Below are positions 54,876 through 64,000 of a DNA stretch of 64,000 bases, piece by piece. Below the pieces are notes generated by a model, which was not told where the DNA came from, searched no databases, and saw only the letters and a list, made by a program, of their open reading frames with translations. Location: assembly GCF_000321225.1 (NCBI RefSeq), contig NW_004450943.1, positions 586,283 through 650,282 on the forward strand. Direction: 5' to 3'. Made by a program: the position numbers and the translations under genes. Every line of letters begins with the position of its first letter. Position 1 is the first letter of the stretch. Source of the DNA: Odobenus rosmarus divergens (taxonomy: Eukaryota; Chordata; Mammalia; Carnivora; Odobenidae).

Positions 54876-55562
54876 TTTTAAAGGTCTTCAGGGATGAGTA
54901 GATATTCTACAACTTAAAGCAGGACCCTTGTGATTTATTGTTTAGAAGTGTATATTCTGTTGAAACAGTTAATGTGTTCCCTTGAAAGGCATTTTAGCTT
55001 TAAGCAAAACTTACAGAGTTAGAAATCTGAGTCAGGAGTTTAATAACAAAATTCAGTAACACTACTTATTGAATAGTTTAGATCCCATTGACCAGGAAAA
55101 TCACAAAATTCTGAATTAAAACACTTCTACAGGCAGCTCCAGGCTATATACACAAATGTGCAGGCAAGATGCTTCTTTTTTGCTGGAGGAGAAAACCAGG
55201 GATAATACTGATAAAAAGAGACAGAGACTGCAGTAAAATTGCTGGATGGAAACACTAAGAAGGCAACCTAACTCCTACCCTTTTATTCATATAAGGTAAC
55301 TAAAGAACACTGAAATAGTAGAAAGAATCTTCAGAAGGATGTGGATGTCAGACTTCCCCTACGTCCCAAAGTGCTGGCCCATGAGTGTTTTTATTCTGCA
55401 GGAGAGTTTCGTTTCAGCATGAATCAAGGTTGTGGTTCACTTAACCTTGAGAGAAAGAATCAGAGTTAGTTTGAGAAGAAAGATTTAAATAAAAGCCAGA
55501 TGAAACCGTCAAGTTGGACAACAGCGTATCTCTACCTTGTGAGGAAATACTATGCAGCCAGT
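54876..55562. other. Unique sequence
   Basis: No repeat or gene recognised. Confidence 0.4.
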
Positions 55563-55578
55563 AAAAATGATGGTTGAC

Positions 55579-55770
55579 GGGTGCCTGGGTGGCTTAGTTG
55601 GTTAAGCGACTGCCTTCAGCTCAGGTCATGATCCCGGAATCCTGGGATCAAGTCCTACATTGGGCTCCCAGCTCAGCGGGGAGGCTGCTTCTCCCTCTGA
55701 CCCTCTCCCCTCTTATGCTGTTTCTCTCTCTCTCAAATAAATAAGTAAATAAATAAAATATTTAAAAAGA
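55579..55770 (+). mobile_element. Can-SINE
   Basis: 'gggtgcctgggtggcttagttggttaagcgactgccttcagc' head, 'ccctctgaccctctcccctcttatgctg', AATAAATAAGTAAATAAATAAAAT tail. 16-bp duplication from AAAAATGATGGT at 55563-55578 and 55771-55786, one mismatch. Confidence 0.96.
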
Positions 55771-55786
55771 AAAAATGATGGTGGAC

Positions 55787-56134
55787 CTGATGGTGGGAAT
55801 GTACATACAAATTATCTGGAGGGCAACTGAACAAGATATATTTACGGTCCTCATAAATGTTCACATATTTTGTTAAACATTTCCATTAGTTAATTTTAAG
55901 AAAATAATCTTGACAGTGTATGAAGAAAGAAGTACAATGATATCAAGATGTTTATTAGTGTGTTGTTCATAGTAAAGTTTGTCTTGCAATTAGATAATGA
56001 ATATTAAAACATTTTAGGAACTGTTTAGCTCTGTATAGATGTGTTTTTATTGCATTATTTGAATTTTCTCCAGTCATGCCCTACCTTTGTGTTCGATCTT
56101 GCTCAGTTCTACCAAGTGCCAAGCAAGGAGGTAT
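55787..56134. other. Unique AT-rich sequence
   Basis: The flanks 55520-55960 ('atactatgcagccagtaaaaatgatgg', 'gtacatacaaattatctggagggcaactg') may be a sense old L1 end. Not certain. Confidence 0.4.
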
Positions 56135-56400
56135 TTTAACGCAATGGGGTTAAGAGCTCAAGCTCTGGGGTCAAGCTCTGGGGTCAGGTAGCCGTGGGTT
56201 TGAATCTTGCCTTTGCTATTTATGCTAAATTGTCTGGTGCCTGTTCCTTAACTTCTCAACTTCTTCACCTGCAAAATGGGAATGATAATAATACCTACCT
56301 AATAAGGCCATAAAGAAGATTAAATGATATAATCTAATACCAATTACATGGATTAGGGTCTAATATTTAGTGTGCTTTCAGTAAATGTTAACTATCCTCA
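56135..56400 (+). mobile_element. MIR SINE, sense, with small head duplication
   Basis: 'caatggggttaagagctcaagctctggggtcaagctctggggtcagg' shows an internal 14-bp tandem repeat (CAAGCTCTGGGGT twice), then 'gtgggtttgaatcttgcc', 'ttcttcacctgcaaaatggg', 'ataatacctacct', 'ttcagtaaatgttaac'. Nearly complete. Confidence 0.92.
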
Positions 56401-57137
56401 ATAGAGCTTATTTCTATCATCATTACACTGAACACATTTGAACTCTAAATCCATGGGCTCTCAATTAATACTTAGCCAAATCACTTGTGAAATCATCAGG
56501 AACATGAGCACAGGCACACCTGTCACTCTTACTACAACCCTGGTGATTCTTCAGTGCTTAAACTAATGTCTTAGAATCGGTGACACTTGAAAGGAATTCA
56601 AATGTGACAACTCCCCCCCAATAGCTCCTTCATAGAGCTCAACCTTTAGAAAAACCTCAGGCATTCCTCAGACGCAAAAGACCTAAGCCTGGGATCTGCA
56701 AAGCATGGAGGGACAGGTGCAAAGCCAAGGGACAGCATGTTCAGCCTGTCCCTTCTAGAAAACTTCTTCTGGACCAAATTCTGAAAATAAACATCAATCC
56801 TTTAGAACAGGGGCCCCAAAGCAGCAGCCCTAGCCAGCATGCATCCTGCCTATTTAGCCCATGCTGTTTTAAATTTTTTCTAAATTGGTTGTCAGCAATT
56901 AGTGGGTAGGTTCCACATTAAATTTCAGGTTTTCTTGAAATATCAGAAGAGTTGGCCACATTGGGCCCACATTCCCGAAAGGCAGCAATCCTTGGAAGTT
57001 GGGTAACAGCTGCCCCCTCCAGGCAGGGCATGGGATCTCCAGTGTGCCACAGCCCCATCCCACCAGAAATAGTTACCTGTATTTCCTGCCTACCCTGTGG
57101 GCACTTGGTTCTCTGACCTGCTCCACTGCTCCATACC
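56401..57137. other. Unique sequence
   Basis: No gene or repeat recognised. Confidence 0.4.
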
Positions 57138-57190
57138 ATGCATGAGCGTGCATGTGTCTGTGTGTGTGTATGTGTGCATGCACATGCCTG
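57138..57190. repeat. GT-rich degenerate microsatellite
   Basis: TGCATGTGTCTGTGTGTGTG-type alternating purine/pyrimidine text. Confidence 0.8.
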
Positions 57191-57479
57191 TGCTGGAGGA
57201 GGGTGTGAGCTGGAGGATATTTGCTGGGAATCTCTTAGGACTCAGGAATGTTTTAAAAGATGGAGGCGGGCTCTAGCAGTACCAATGGAAGTGTTCTTAG
57301 GTAAGCAGGGTGTTTGGGGCTGCAGGGTTTCTGAACACTATTTAGAGGTTATGCCTGTTTGGGCCAGGCTGTAGGCAGCCCATGGGGCTGGCTAGAAGTT
57401 ACAGAATTCCTGCACTGTCCCCTGTCAGCAAAGTGCTGAGACAACAAACTTAACCTCTCTGTCCAGCATGAGCCTATCA
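57191..57479. other. Unique spacer
   Basis: Nothing recognised. Confidence 0.4.
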
Positions 57480-58420
57480 GCCATGGTTATTAAATCCCAC
57501 AAAAGGGAGAAGAGGAGAAGTGAATAGGGCTGAAAGCAAAAGCACTTTCCCCATTTGGATAGCTGTGCAGAACAGGAGCTGCTGGAGAAAGGCAGGGAGT
57601 GTAATTGCTGGCCTGAAAGAAAAAGAAAAACTATAAAAGGACAGAAAGAAAGAGGGGGGGGAAATTGATAATGAACAATTTATCCTCAGAGCTAACAGTT
57701 AATTAATTCTGAAAATATCTGTCAGGCTAATAGAAGTGTGTGGGGGGGAGGGCTATGCCACATACACAATTAATAAAATAATAACAAAAAAGGAAAGAAA
57801 AAAGATTTTTTAAAGGTGTTACTATCTTCTTACAGGCTGGGCCCTTGGCTTCCCAATGTCATTTTCAACACAATTTTTTTCCCCTCCGTCTCTTTTCAGA
57901 AATTGTTCTCATGAATGATTTATATATGTCTAGTTATCTGGAGTGATTTCTATGGACCCCGGCGCATTGCTGCATAATTGTTAATTTTAACGCCATAATA
58001 GCTTCAGATGGAGGAAGAGATTAGGCATTTATTGCACAATTAAATGAAACATACTTGAAAATCACAAAGGGTTCCGTAATTATTTCAGACCATTAATAAA
58101 ATGGGCATTAAATTATATGGGACACAAAAGGGAAAGGAAATAGATTTTCATTACAGCAATAGAAGCTGAGAGTAGTAATAGATCCTTGTTGAATTATCTT
58201 TCTCTCTCTCTCTCTGAAATTAATTGTTGCCCAGCTTATTTCAAAGCAAAATAAAGGAGGGGAAAAAAAGTGTCTTAAAGAACCTCTGATGAAAAGGCTT
58301 TGTTTGATAGGGACAATAGCCACTGATACACTCCAAAAAACAAGGTAATCTTTGATTCTGGCTCCTTGCCTTTGGTTCCGAAGACTTTAAAGGCAGTTTT
58401 TCAGCAGCATGGGGTTTCCC
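57480..58420. promoter_or_regulatory. Putative conserved non-coding element / enhancer block
   Basis: About 0.9 kb without a transposon, AT-rich with many TAAT/ATTA words: AGTTAATTAATT (about 57698), GTTAA-TT-TTAAC (57980-57991, HNF1-like half-site pair), CATTAATAAAATGG and CATTAAATTA (58090-58114), GAAATTAATTG (58216-58226). A few CpGs persist in the AT-rich core. A short TC repeat is at 58200-58215. There is no long open frame. Enhancer role is an inference; conservation cannot be tested here. Confidence 0.5.
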
Positions 58421-58583
58421 CACCCCTACCCAACTCCCAACACATGCAGATCCAGGTGGCAGAGGGAAGAGTGGGGAGGTCAAGGAAGGGTGGGTCCCTG
58501 GTTTCTCTCTTCAACCACTCCTGACAGAAGAACTCAGACCACTGCACACAGTCCCACGTGGCTTGACAACATTAAGACCATCC
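58421..58583. other. Unique spacer
   Basis: Nothing recognised. Confidence 0.4.
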
Positions 58584-58594
58584 AGCTTGAACTT

Positions 58595-58790
58595 TTTTTT
58601 TTAAAGATTTTATTTATTTATTTGAGAGAGAGAGAATGAGAGATAGAGAGCACGAGAGGGAAGAGGGTCAGAGGGAGAAGCAGACTCCCCGCTGAGCAGG
58701 GAGCCCGATGTGGGACTCAATCCCGGGACTCCAGGATCATGACCTGAGCTGAAGGCAGTCGCTTAACCAACTGAGCCACCCAGGCACCCC
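58595..58790 (-). mobile_element. Can-SINE, recent
   Basis: 'aaagattttatttatttatttgagagag', 'ccccgctgagcagggagcccgatgtggg', 'ccaactgagccacccaggcacccc'. Perfect duplication AGCTTGAACTT at 58584-58594 and 58791-58801. Confidence 0.97.
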
Positions 58791-58849
58791 AGCTTGAACT
58801 TCTTGAAAGGGAATAAAAATGGAAGGAAAATACACCTCACTCCTTGCAT

Positions 58850-58985
58850 AATTCATTCAGCAGGCACTGATCTTCAAAACGACACTATGAGGTAGGTACT
58901 ATTATCATCATCCCCATTTTACAGATGAGGAAACCAAAACTTGGAATAATTGAGGAAACTGCCCAAGGCCCCACACCCACAAGGG
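58850..58985 (-). mobile_element. MIR SINE, antisense
   Basis: 'cactatgaggtaggtactattatcatcatccccattttacagatgaggaaaccaaaacttgg', 'gaaactgcccaaggccccacac'. Confidence 0.9.
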
Positions 58986-60636
58986 GGGTTGTCATGATTT
59001 TAAGACAAAGAAAACAGTGTCCCTGCCCTAAAAATACTCTTATTCTAGTGGGGAAGATAGAGAAGCTCATAGAAAAGTCTGATACCACATCATTTACTCC
59101 TGGACAAGTAAGTTGCACCCAGGCACCAGCACACATCTACCACTGCAGCTGCAAAAAATGCAGTGAGATGAAACACTTCCTCTTTTTTCTTCCCTTACTC
59201 ATGTCATATCATCCCAACAGAATTTAAGCAAATGCTCTCACCTAAATGTGGTCTACCTTTGTCCTTTGGGGGCCCTGTGATCAGGATCCCTGCCCAATTC
59301 TCTGTGGCAATAATGACAAAATTACAAGAGGAGGCCAGGGTCCCTAGAGTGGCCAGATCCTCTTGACCCTCCCTTCAATCTACATAGGCTGCCTCCACTA
59401 AGGAGTAATAACCATGAGGAAACCAGTGTGGCCACTGCTTTATACTAGAGGTAGTAGGGTGAGGCATAAAGCTAAAAAATGTTAAGCTTAAAAACAAGAG
59501 CAGGTCTCAAGCAACCAAGAAGCTCCTGCCTTGGACACTGTACTATTCAAGCTTTGGGTGTCACTACAGTATCCAGTCACCTATGGGGCTAGCTCTACCT
59601 GAAATCTGATGGAGCTCAACCTCAGAGTCCAGGACCGTAGGCTGAATAGTCTTTGTCCTTACTTTGCTGTCCAGCTTTGCAGAACCTGTCCAAGCTGCCC
59701 ACACACACTAGCATTTTATTCCTAAAACTTCAACTGTTGTGCCCCAGACCAGAATCTTGTAACACTTAGCAGGAGCCCCAGTTTTTAGAACTCAGATCTG
59801 AGAGCCCCCAGGATTCCACTGGGGGACCAGATATCAGGAGAATAGAGCACACTCTTTCTTTAGGAGAAACTCACCTAGAAGTAGAACCCAGAAAGGGAGG
59901 CCCTTTGTGCAGATACCCTGGAAAACTACCCAGATGTCAACATCATGCAGAAGGTCAAGTTAGGAAGGAGACACACCAAATTAAATGACTTAGAACCATA
60001 TAAGCATAAGACCCATAGCCTACAGATTTCTCTTATTGGCAAGATAAGCCACTTATAAGATAATGCTTCACCTGCTGACTTTTCTACAATTTGTGTATTA
60101 ACAAGACCTCTACCTTTCTGTTAAGAGGAATAATCTTCAAGCCAGTGGTAAGAAAAACTGAACTCTAGGAGAGTTTTGGAGATAATATGAGAACACTTTC
60201 AGATCCAAATGAATTACATAGAAGGGGCTTAAGAAAACAGAGAAGCAAATGCCAAACAATTGCACCAATTGATAATTTTTATGGAATTATGGAGAATAAG
60301 AAAGGTGTCAAGAGATTAGAGATAGCCATATATGGTCACAATTTTGACTAAGAAGGTAGATTCTGGAAACTGTAAATCAATGATTTTGAAATGATTTTTC
60401 CTTGGCTTTCATCCACACTTAGAAGTCCTAAATTTGTTTTTAGCTTGAAAAGAAACTAATAAAGAAATGGTTTATAAAATGAAAAAGTCTAAAACAAGAG
60501 ACTTTCCTTCTAATAGCCAGGCAGACTAGAAATTCCAAAATGCCCTTCCATTATAATATGACTAGATCCTGAATGTGTTACAGCAAGCATATATTTAAAC
60601 ATATAACTGAGCTCAAAATAAGGAGAAATTCTATCT
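58986..60636. other. Unique sequence
   Basis: No repeat family or supported gene. The 100-codon frame at 58925-59227 starts inside the MIR and has no motif. Confidence 0.45.
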
Positions 60637-60648
60637 AAAGTCAAAATA

Positions 60649-60857
60649 GAGGTGCCTGGGTGGTTCGGTCGGTTAAGCGTCTGCCTTTGGCTCAGGTCAT
60701 GATCCCAGGGTCCTGCGATCAAGCCCTGCATCAGGCTCCTTGCTCAGTGGGGAGCCTGCTTCTCCCTCTCCCTCTGCCGGCCACTCTCCCTGCTTGTGCT
60801 CTCTCTCTCACTATTTCTCTTTCTGTCAAATAAATAAATAAAATCTTTAAATAAAAT
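60649..60857 (+). mobile_element. Can-SINE
   Basis: 'aggtgcctgggtggttcggtcggttaagcgtctgcctttggctcagg' head, 'ctccctgcttgtgctctctctctcac', TCAAATAAATAAATAAAATC tail. Perfect 12-bp duplication AAAGTCAAAATA at 60637-60648 and 60858-60869. Confidence 0.97.
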
Positions 60858-60869
60858 AAAGTCAAAATA

Positions 60870-61322
60870 AAACAGCACAAGCTGAAATTTAAAAACAAAG
60901 ACAAGCCATAAGTGATAACAAAAAGGAAAATTTTGTGAAGCTGTAAGAGAAAATGCCAATTCAGAAACCAATGCCTTGGGAATTAAATACTGTGCAGGGA
61001 AATGGAAGAATAAATCTCTGGCTCAAGAAAATGGGGGAAATATGTCCAAGTATCTTATATCATGCCAAAACCCTTGAAAAAAGTGACATCATTGGTGAAA
61101 CAAGGAGTAAAATTATCCAGCTGCCAAGCAAAGGAAGCCTGGAAGAACTGTTTGCTCTGATGGTTCTATGTAGAAAAGAACAATAGCAGCAAAAATAACA
61201 ATAATAATGGTAATTATATTAGTCTCTCCAGAAAAGTTCTGCTCAAGGCCCTCACACTCAGATCTGGAGTTCAACTATATAATATTTATAGGTCAGCAAC
61301 CCACTCAGTCTAGAAATTAAAA
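60870..61322. other. Unique sequence
   Basis: Nothing recognised; short (AAT/AACA) runs at 61185-61215. Confidence 0.4.
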
Positions 61323-61334
61323 TAGCTCAAAATT

Positions 61335-61532
61335 GGGGCACCTAGTTGGCTTAGCTGGTTAAGCATCTGACTCTTGATTTCAGCTCAGGTCATGATCTCA
61401 GGGTCATGAGATCGAGTCCTGAGTCAGCTACACACTCAGCACAGAGTCTGCTTGAGTTTCTCTCCTTCTGCCCCTCTCCCCACTCATGCAACCTCTCTCT
61501 CTCTCTCTCAACTAAATACTTCTTTAAAAAAG
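61335..61532 (+). mobile_element. Can-SINE, older type
   Basis: 'ggggcacctagttggcttagctggttaagcatctgactcttgatttcagctcagg', 'ctcagggtcatgagatcgagtcc', CT run, short tail. Target TAGYTCAAAATT at 61323-61334 and 61533-61544. Confidence 0.94.
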
Positions 61533-61544
61533 TAGTTCAAAATT

Positions 61545-62470
61545 TATAAAACTCTGCAGTACCTGGTAAAAATAAAAGGAAACATTCTCTAATTCCTCAG
61601 GATTCATACAGATTAAGTTGGAGGAAACATGAATTGACAATTAAAAATGAAAAAAAAATCACACAAAGAAATGAGTCACCATGAGGGAGATTCGGCAAAA
61701 ATAACAAACCATAAATTTAGACATCCCTCCCCGCAAGTAAGTCAGTTATTGAAATTTTGGATACAGCTTATAAAGTAACTATGTATGAAATGTTTTCTAA
61801 AAAGGAGATAGACATTTTAAATGATCAAAGGACAAGAAACTATAAAAAAGGATTTAATAAAGGAATGGAATAAAACATTAAAATCTAAATATAATCAATT
61901 TCAAAACTCACTGGATGGATGATTATAAAGCAGTTATACATGGCTGAAAAGAAAATGAATGGGAAGATGGATCTAAAAAATATTACCCAGATTGAAACAC
62001 AGAGAAACAAAGGAAGTAGAACTTATAAAAGAGAGGTTAAGAGATATGGAGGAGAGAATATGTTTAACCAGAGTTTCAGAATGAGTAAACGGAATGGTAA
62101 AGAGGCAAAAATCACATGAATTTTCTAGACGAGCTGTAAAATATGAATCTATAGATACAGGAAGCCCAACATATACCAAGGCATATAAATAAAAAGTTCA
62201 TGTTTAGACACATTATGGTGAACTTATAAAACACCAAGAGCAGATATTAAAAGCAATAACAGAAAGAGATCACCTTCAAAAGAATGGCTGTTATATAAAT
62301 GGAACACACTTAAACATCAACAATTAACCCAGAAAACAGTGAAATGATACTTTCAATGTGTTCAGAGAAAACATCAATCTAGAAATGAATACCCAGAAAA
62401 CTACTTCAAAAATAAGGACCAAATAAAGACATTTTCAAGTAAAGACATTTTTGAAAAAACATTTTCAAAT
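61545..62470 (+). mobile_element. HAL1 (half-LINE, L1 ORF1-derived)
   Basis: Sense HAL1/L1M ORF1 text: 'gattataaagcagttatacatggctgaaaag', 'attacccagattgaaacacagagaaacaaagg', 'gagaggttaagagatatggagg', 'ataggaagcccaacatataccaaggcatataaataaaaag', 'gacacattatggtgaac', 'gagatcaccttcaaaagaatgg', 'gaaatgaatacccag', 'aaataaagacattttcaagtaaag'. Frames are broken; no ORF2 follows, as expected for HAL1. Confidence 0.82.
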
Positions 62471-62490
62471 CCATGTGTTAGCATGGATTT
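62467..62490. repeat. Perfect 9-bp inverted repeat at HAL1 end
   Basis: AAATCCATG, a 6-base loop, CATGGATTT. Placed where the recognisable HAL1 stops. Confidence 0.9.
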
Positions 62491-62552
62491 CTTATTTGTA
62501 CGTCTTATTACATGTTGGGTTTCCTGTATTTGTAGATTCATGTCTAATTTTC

Positions 62553-63054
62553 TTTTTTTTTTAAATTAAGTTTTTTTTCTTTTTTTTTATTATGTTGTGT
62601 TAATCACCATACATCATTAGTTTTTGATGTAGTGTTCCATGATTCATTGTTTGCGTTTAACACCCTGTGCTCCATTCAGTATGTGCCCTTTTTAATACCC
62701 ATCACCAGGCTATCCCATCCCCCCACCCCCTCCCCTATACAACCCTCAGTTTGTTTCTCAGAGTCCATAGTCTCTCATGGTTCATCTCCCCCTCTGATTT
62801 CATTTATCCCTTCCTACTACCTTCTTTTTTTTTTTAACATATAATGTATTACTTGTTTCAGAGGTACAGGTCTGTGATTCAACAGTCTTACACAATTCAC
62901 AGCGCTCACAATAGCACATACCCTCCCCAATGGCTATCACCCAGCCACCCCATCCCTCCCACCCCCCACCACTCCAGCAACCCTCAGTTTTTTTCCTGAG
63001 ATTAAGAATTCCTCATATCAGTGAGATTGTATGATACATGTCTTTCTCTGATTG
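62553..63054 (-). mobile_element. 5'-truncated carnivore L1 3'UTR
   Basis: Reverse copy of the same 3'UTR family as at 1.9-2.58 kb: T-run/tail, 'ttaatcaccatacatcattagtttttgatgtagtg', 'cccatcaccaggctatccc', 'agagtccatagtctctcatgg', second T-run, 'cagaggtacaggtctgtgattcaaca', to 'atacatgtctttctctgattg'. About 500 bp long. 15-bp duplications TCATRTCTAATTTTC at 62538-62552 and 63055-63069, one mismatch. Confidence 0.93.
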
Positions 63055-63069
63055 TCATATCTAATTTTC

Positions 63070-63895
63070 ATTCACTTGAAGGTGATCTCCCATTTCTCTG
63101 TGGCTGTTTTTAAAATCTTCTCTTTATCTTTGATGTTTTGTAATTTCACTAGGAAGTGAAGGAGGAAAGAAGACCTGACATGTAGGAAGAAATGTTGAGT
63201 AAATAAATTGGTTAATATGTAAATAAAACTAAACAAATACTGATTCTATGAAACAATGATAGTGATAACAATGTTTAATTTGTGAGGTTGAGAAAAAGCA
63301 TTAAACATAGCTAAATATTGGATATTAGTAGCTTACATGTCAGCAATGGGTGATCAGAATTATTGTTCTAAGTACTAGGAAGAGAGAATAAAACAGAAAT
63401 GAAGTATTTAGCTTTCAAATCTGTGGAGAGGAAAAGAATGTGGGTATACCTTTATTTAACAAAAAGAAGACAAACAAGAAAGGAAATGAGGAAATAGTAT
63501 AGGAAAGACAAATGGAAAAAAACTAAATGATACAGCACAAATTTTCAAGGATTATGAAGAGTCTGAGATTTTACCCCCCTTGTAAGCTGATAAGTTAGCC
63601 TGCCACAGTTTCATGGATTCTGGTAGGAGACATATGACTCCGAGATCAAACACAAGAGATGATTTATTACTTACAGCAGTAGCAGTAGCCAGTTTGTCAG
63701 CAATTTTGTGCCTATTCTCCAAACCAGAATTCCCACAGCATGACAGGAAGATGGCCAGGTGACACTTGCACATGAAACAGGTTGTATTATGGACAGGAAC
63801 CCTGAGCCTAGGAAACCCGAATCTTTTATGATGGATACTAATCATTCTTGCTCTTTGCTCTGGAGAAACCATTTCCATCTTCCAAAGTTTAAGTA
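63070..63895. other. Unclassified sequence
   Basis: 63070-63160 may be old L1/HAL1 antisense ('aaaatcttctctttatctttgatgttttgtaatttcac'). The 108-codon minus-strand frame at 63552-63878 has no recognised domain and I do not call it a gene. Confidence 0.4.
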
Positions 63896-63902
63896 AAAAT
63901 AG

Positions 63903-64000
63903 GCTTTTCTGCCCATTTCTTGATTGGATTATTTGTTCTTTGGGTGTTGAGTTTGATAAGTTCTTTATAGATTTTGGATACTAGCCCTTTACCTGATATG
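63903..64000 (-). mobile_element. L1 ORF2 3' part, cut by window edge
   Basis: 'cttttctgcccatttcttgattggattatttgttctttgggtgttgag', 'gataagttctttatagattttggatactagccctttacctgatatg' is the inverse of ORF2 text at about 1240-1330. It begins inside ORF2, without a 3'UTR, and continues beyond the window. Confidence 0.88.

Noticed and set aside
63552..63878. 108-codon minus-strand frame
   Set aside because: No recognised domain; isolated; not linked to the nearby L1s.

Overview
This window is nuclear DNA from a mammal. It carries about twenty copies of the carnivore tRNA-Lys-derived SINE (Can-SINE/SINEC), carnivore-type L1 3' ends, and the usual older placental repeats: MIR, L2, MER5, L1M, HAL1 and MaLR/ERVL LTRs. 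The SINE heads read like the bear, panda, seal and mustelid forms, not the dog SINEC_Cf form or the cat form. I infer an arctoid caniform carnivore, species unknown. All family names come from recognised consensus patterns, not from a search.

I can support no intact protein-coding gene. Nearly all open frames are short and fall in repeats or in low-constraint sequence. The one gene-related piece is at the left edge (1-293, probable 3'UTR to about 795): a decayed retrocopy of SNU13 (NHP2L1), the U4 snRNA / box C/D snoRNP protein, cut by the window start.

Layout. 1-5.4 kb: the SNU13 retrocopy, a young 5'-truncated L1 with target duplications and a nested SINE, older L1 pieces and a MIR. 5.9-10.8 kb: old minus-strand L1 broken by a MaLR LTR that itself holds a small DNA transposon, then an L2. 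12.4-18.6 kb: a decayed minus-strand L1 region split by LTRs, a SINE pair and a younger L1. 19-28.6 kb: a second SINE pair, MER5 copies, an L1MA/B 3' end, a plus-strand L1 body and an ERVL-type LTR cut by a SINE. 29-38.5 kb: repeat-poor, relatively GC-rich sequence with several segments that look like conserved non-coding elements. 40-47 kb: L1, MIR and L2 pieces. 47-60.6 kb: mostly unique sequence with MIRs, isolated SINEs and two more enhancer-like segments (51.1-51.45 and 57.5-58.4 kb). 60.6-64 kb: SINEs, a HAL1, and two minus-strand L1s, the last running off the edge.

Taken together this looks like an intergenic or large-intron region in which separate repeat-free, AT-rich, motif-dense islands may be distal regulatory elements. 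That reading is an inference from composition, motif content and lack of repeats; only a cross-species alignment could confirm it. I did not find a new protein system, RNA gene or CRISPR-like array.
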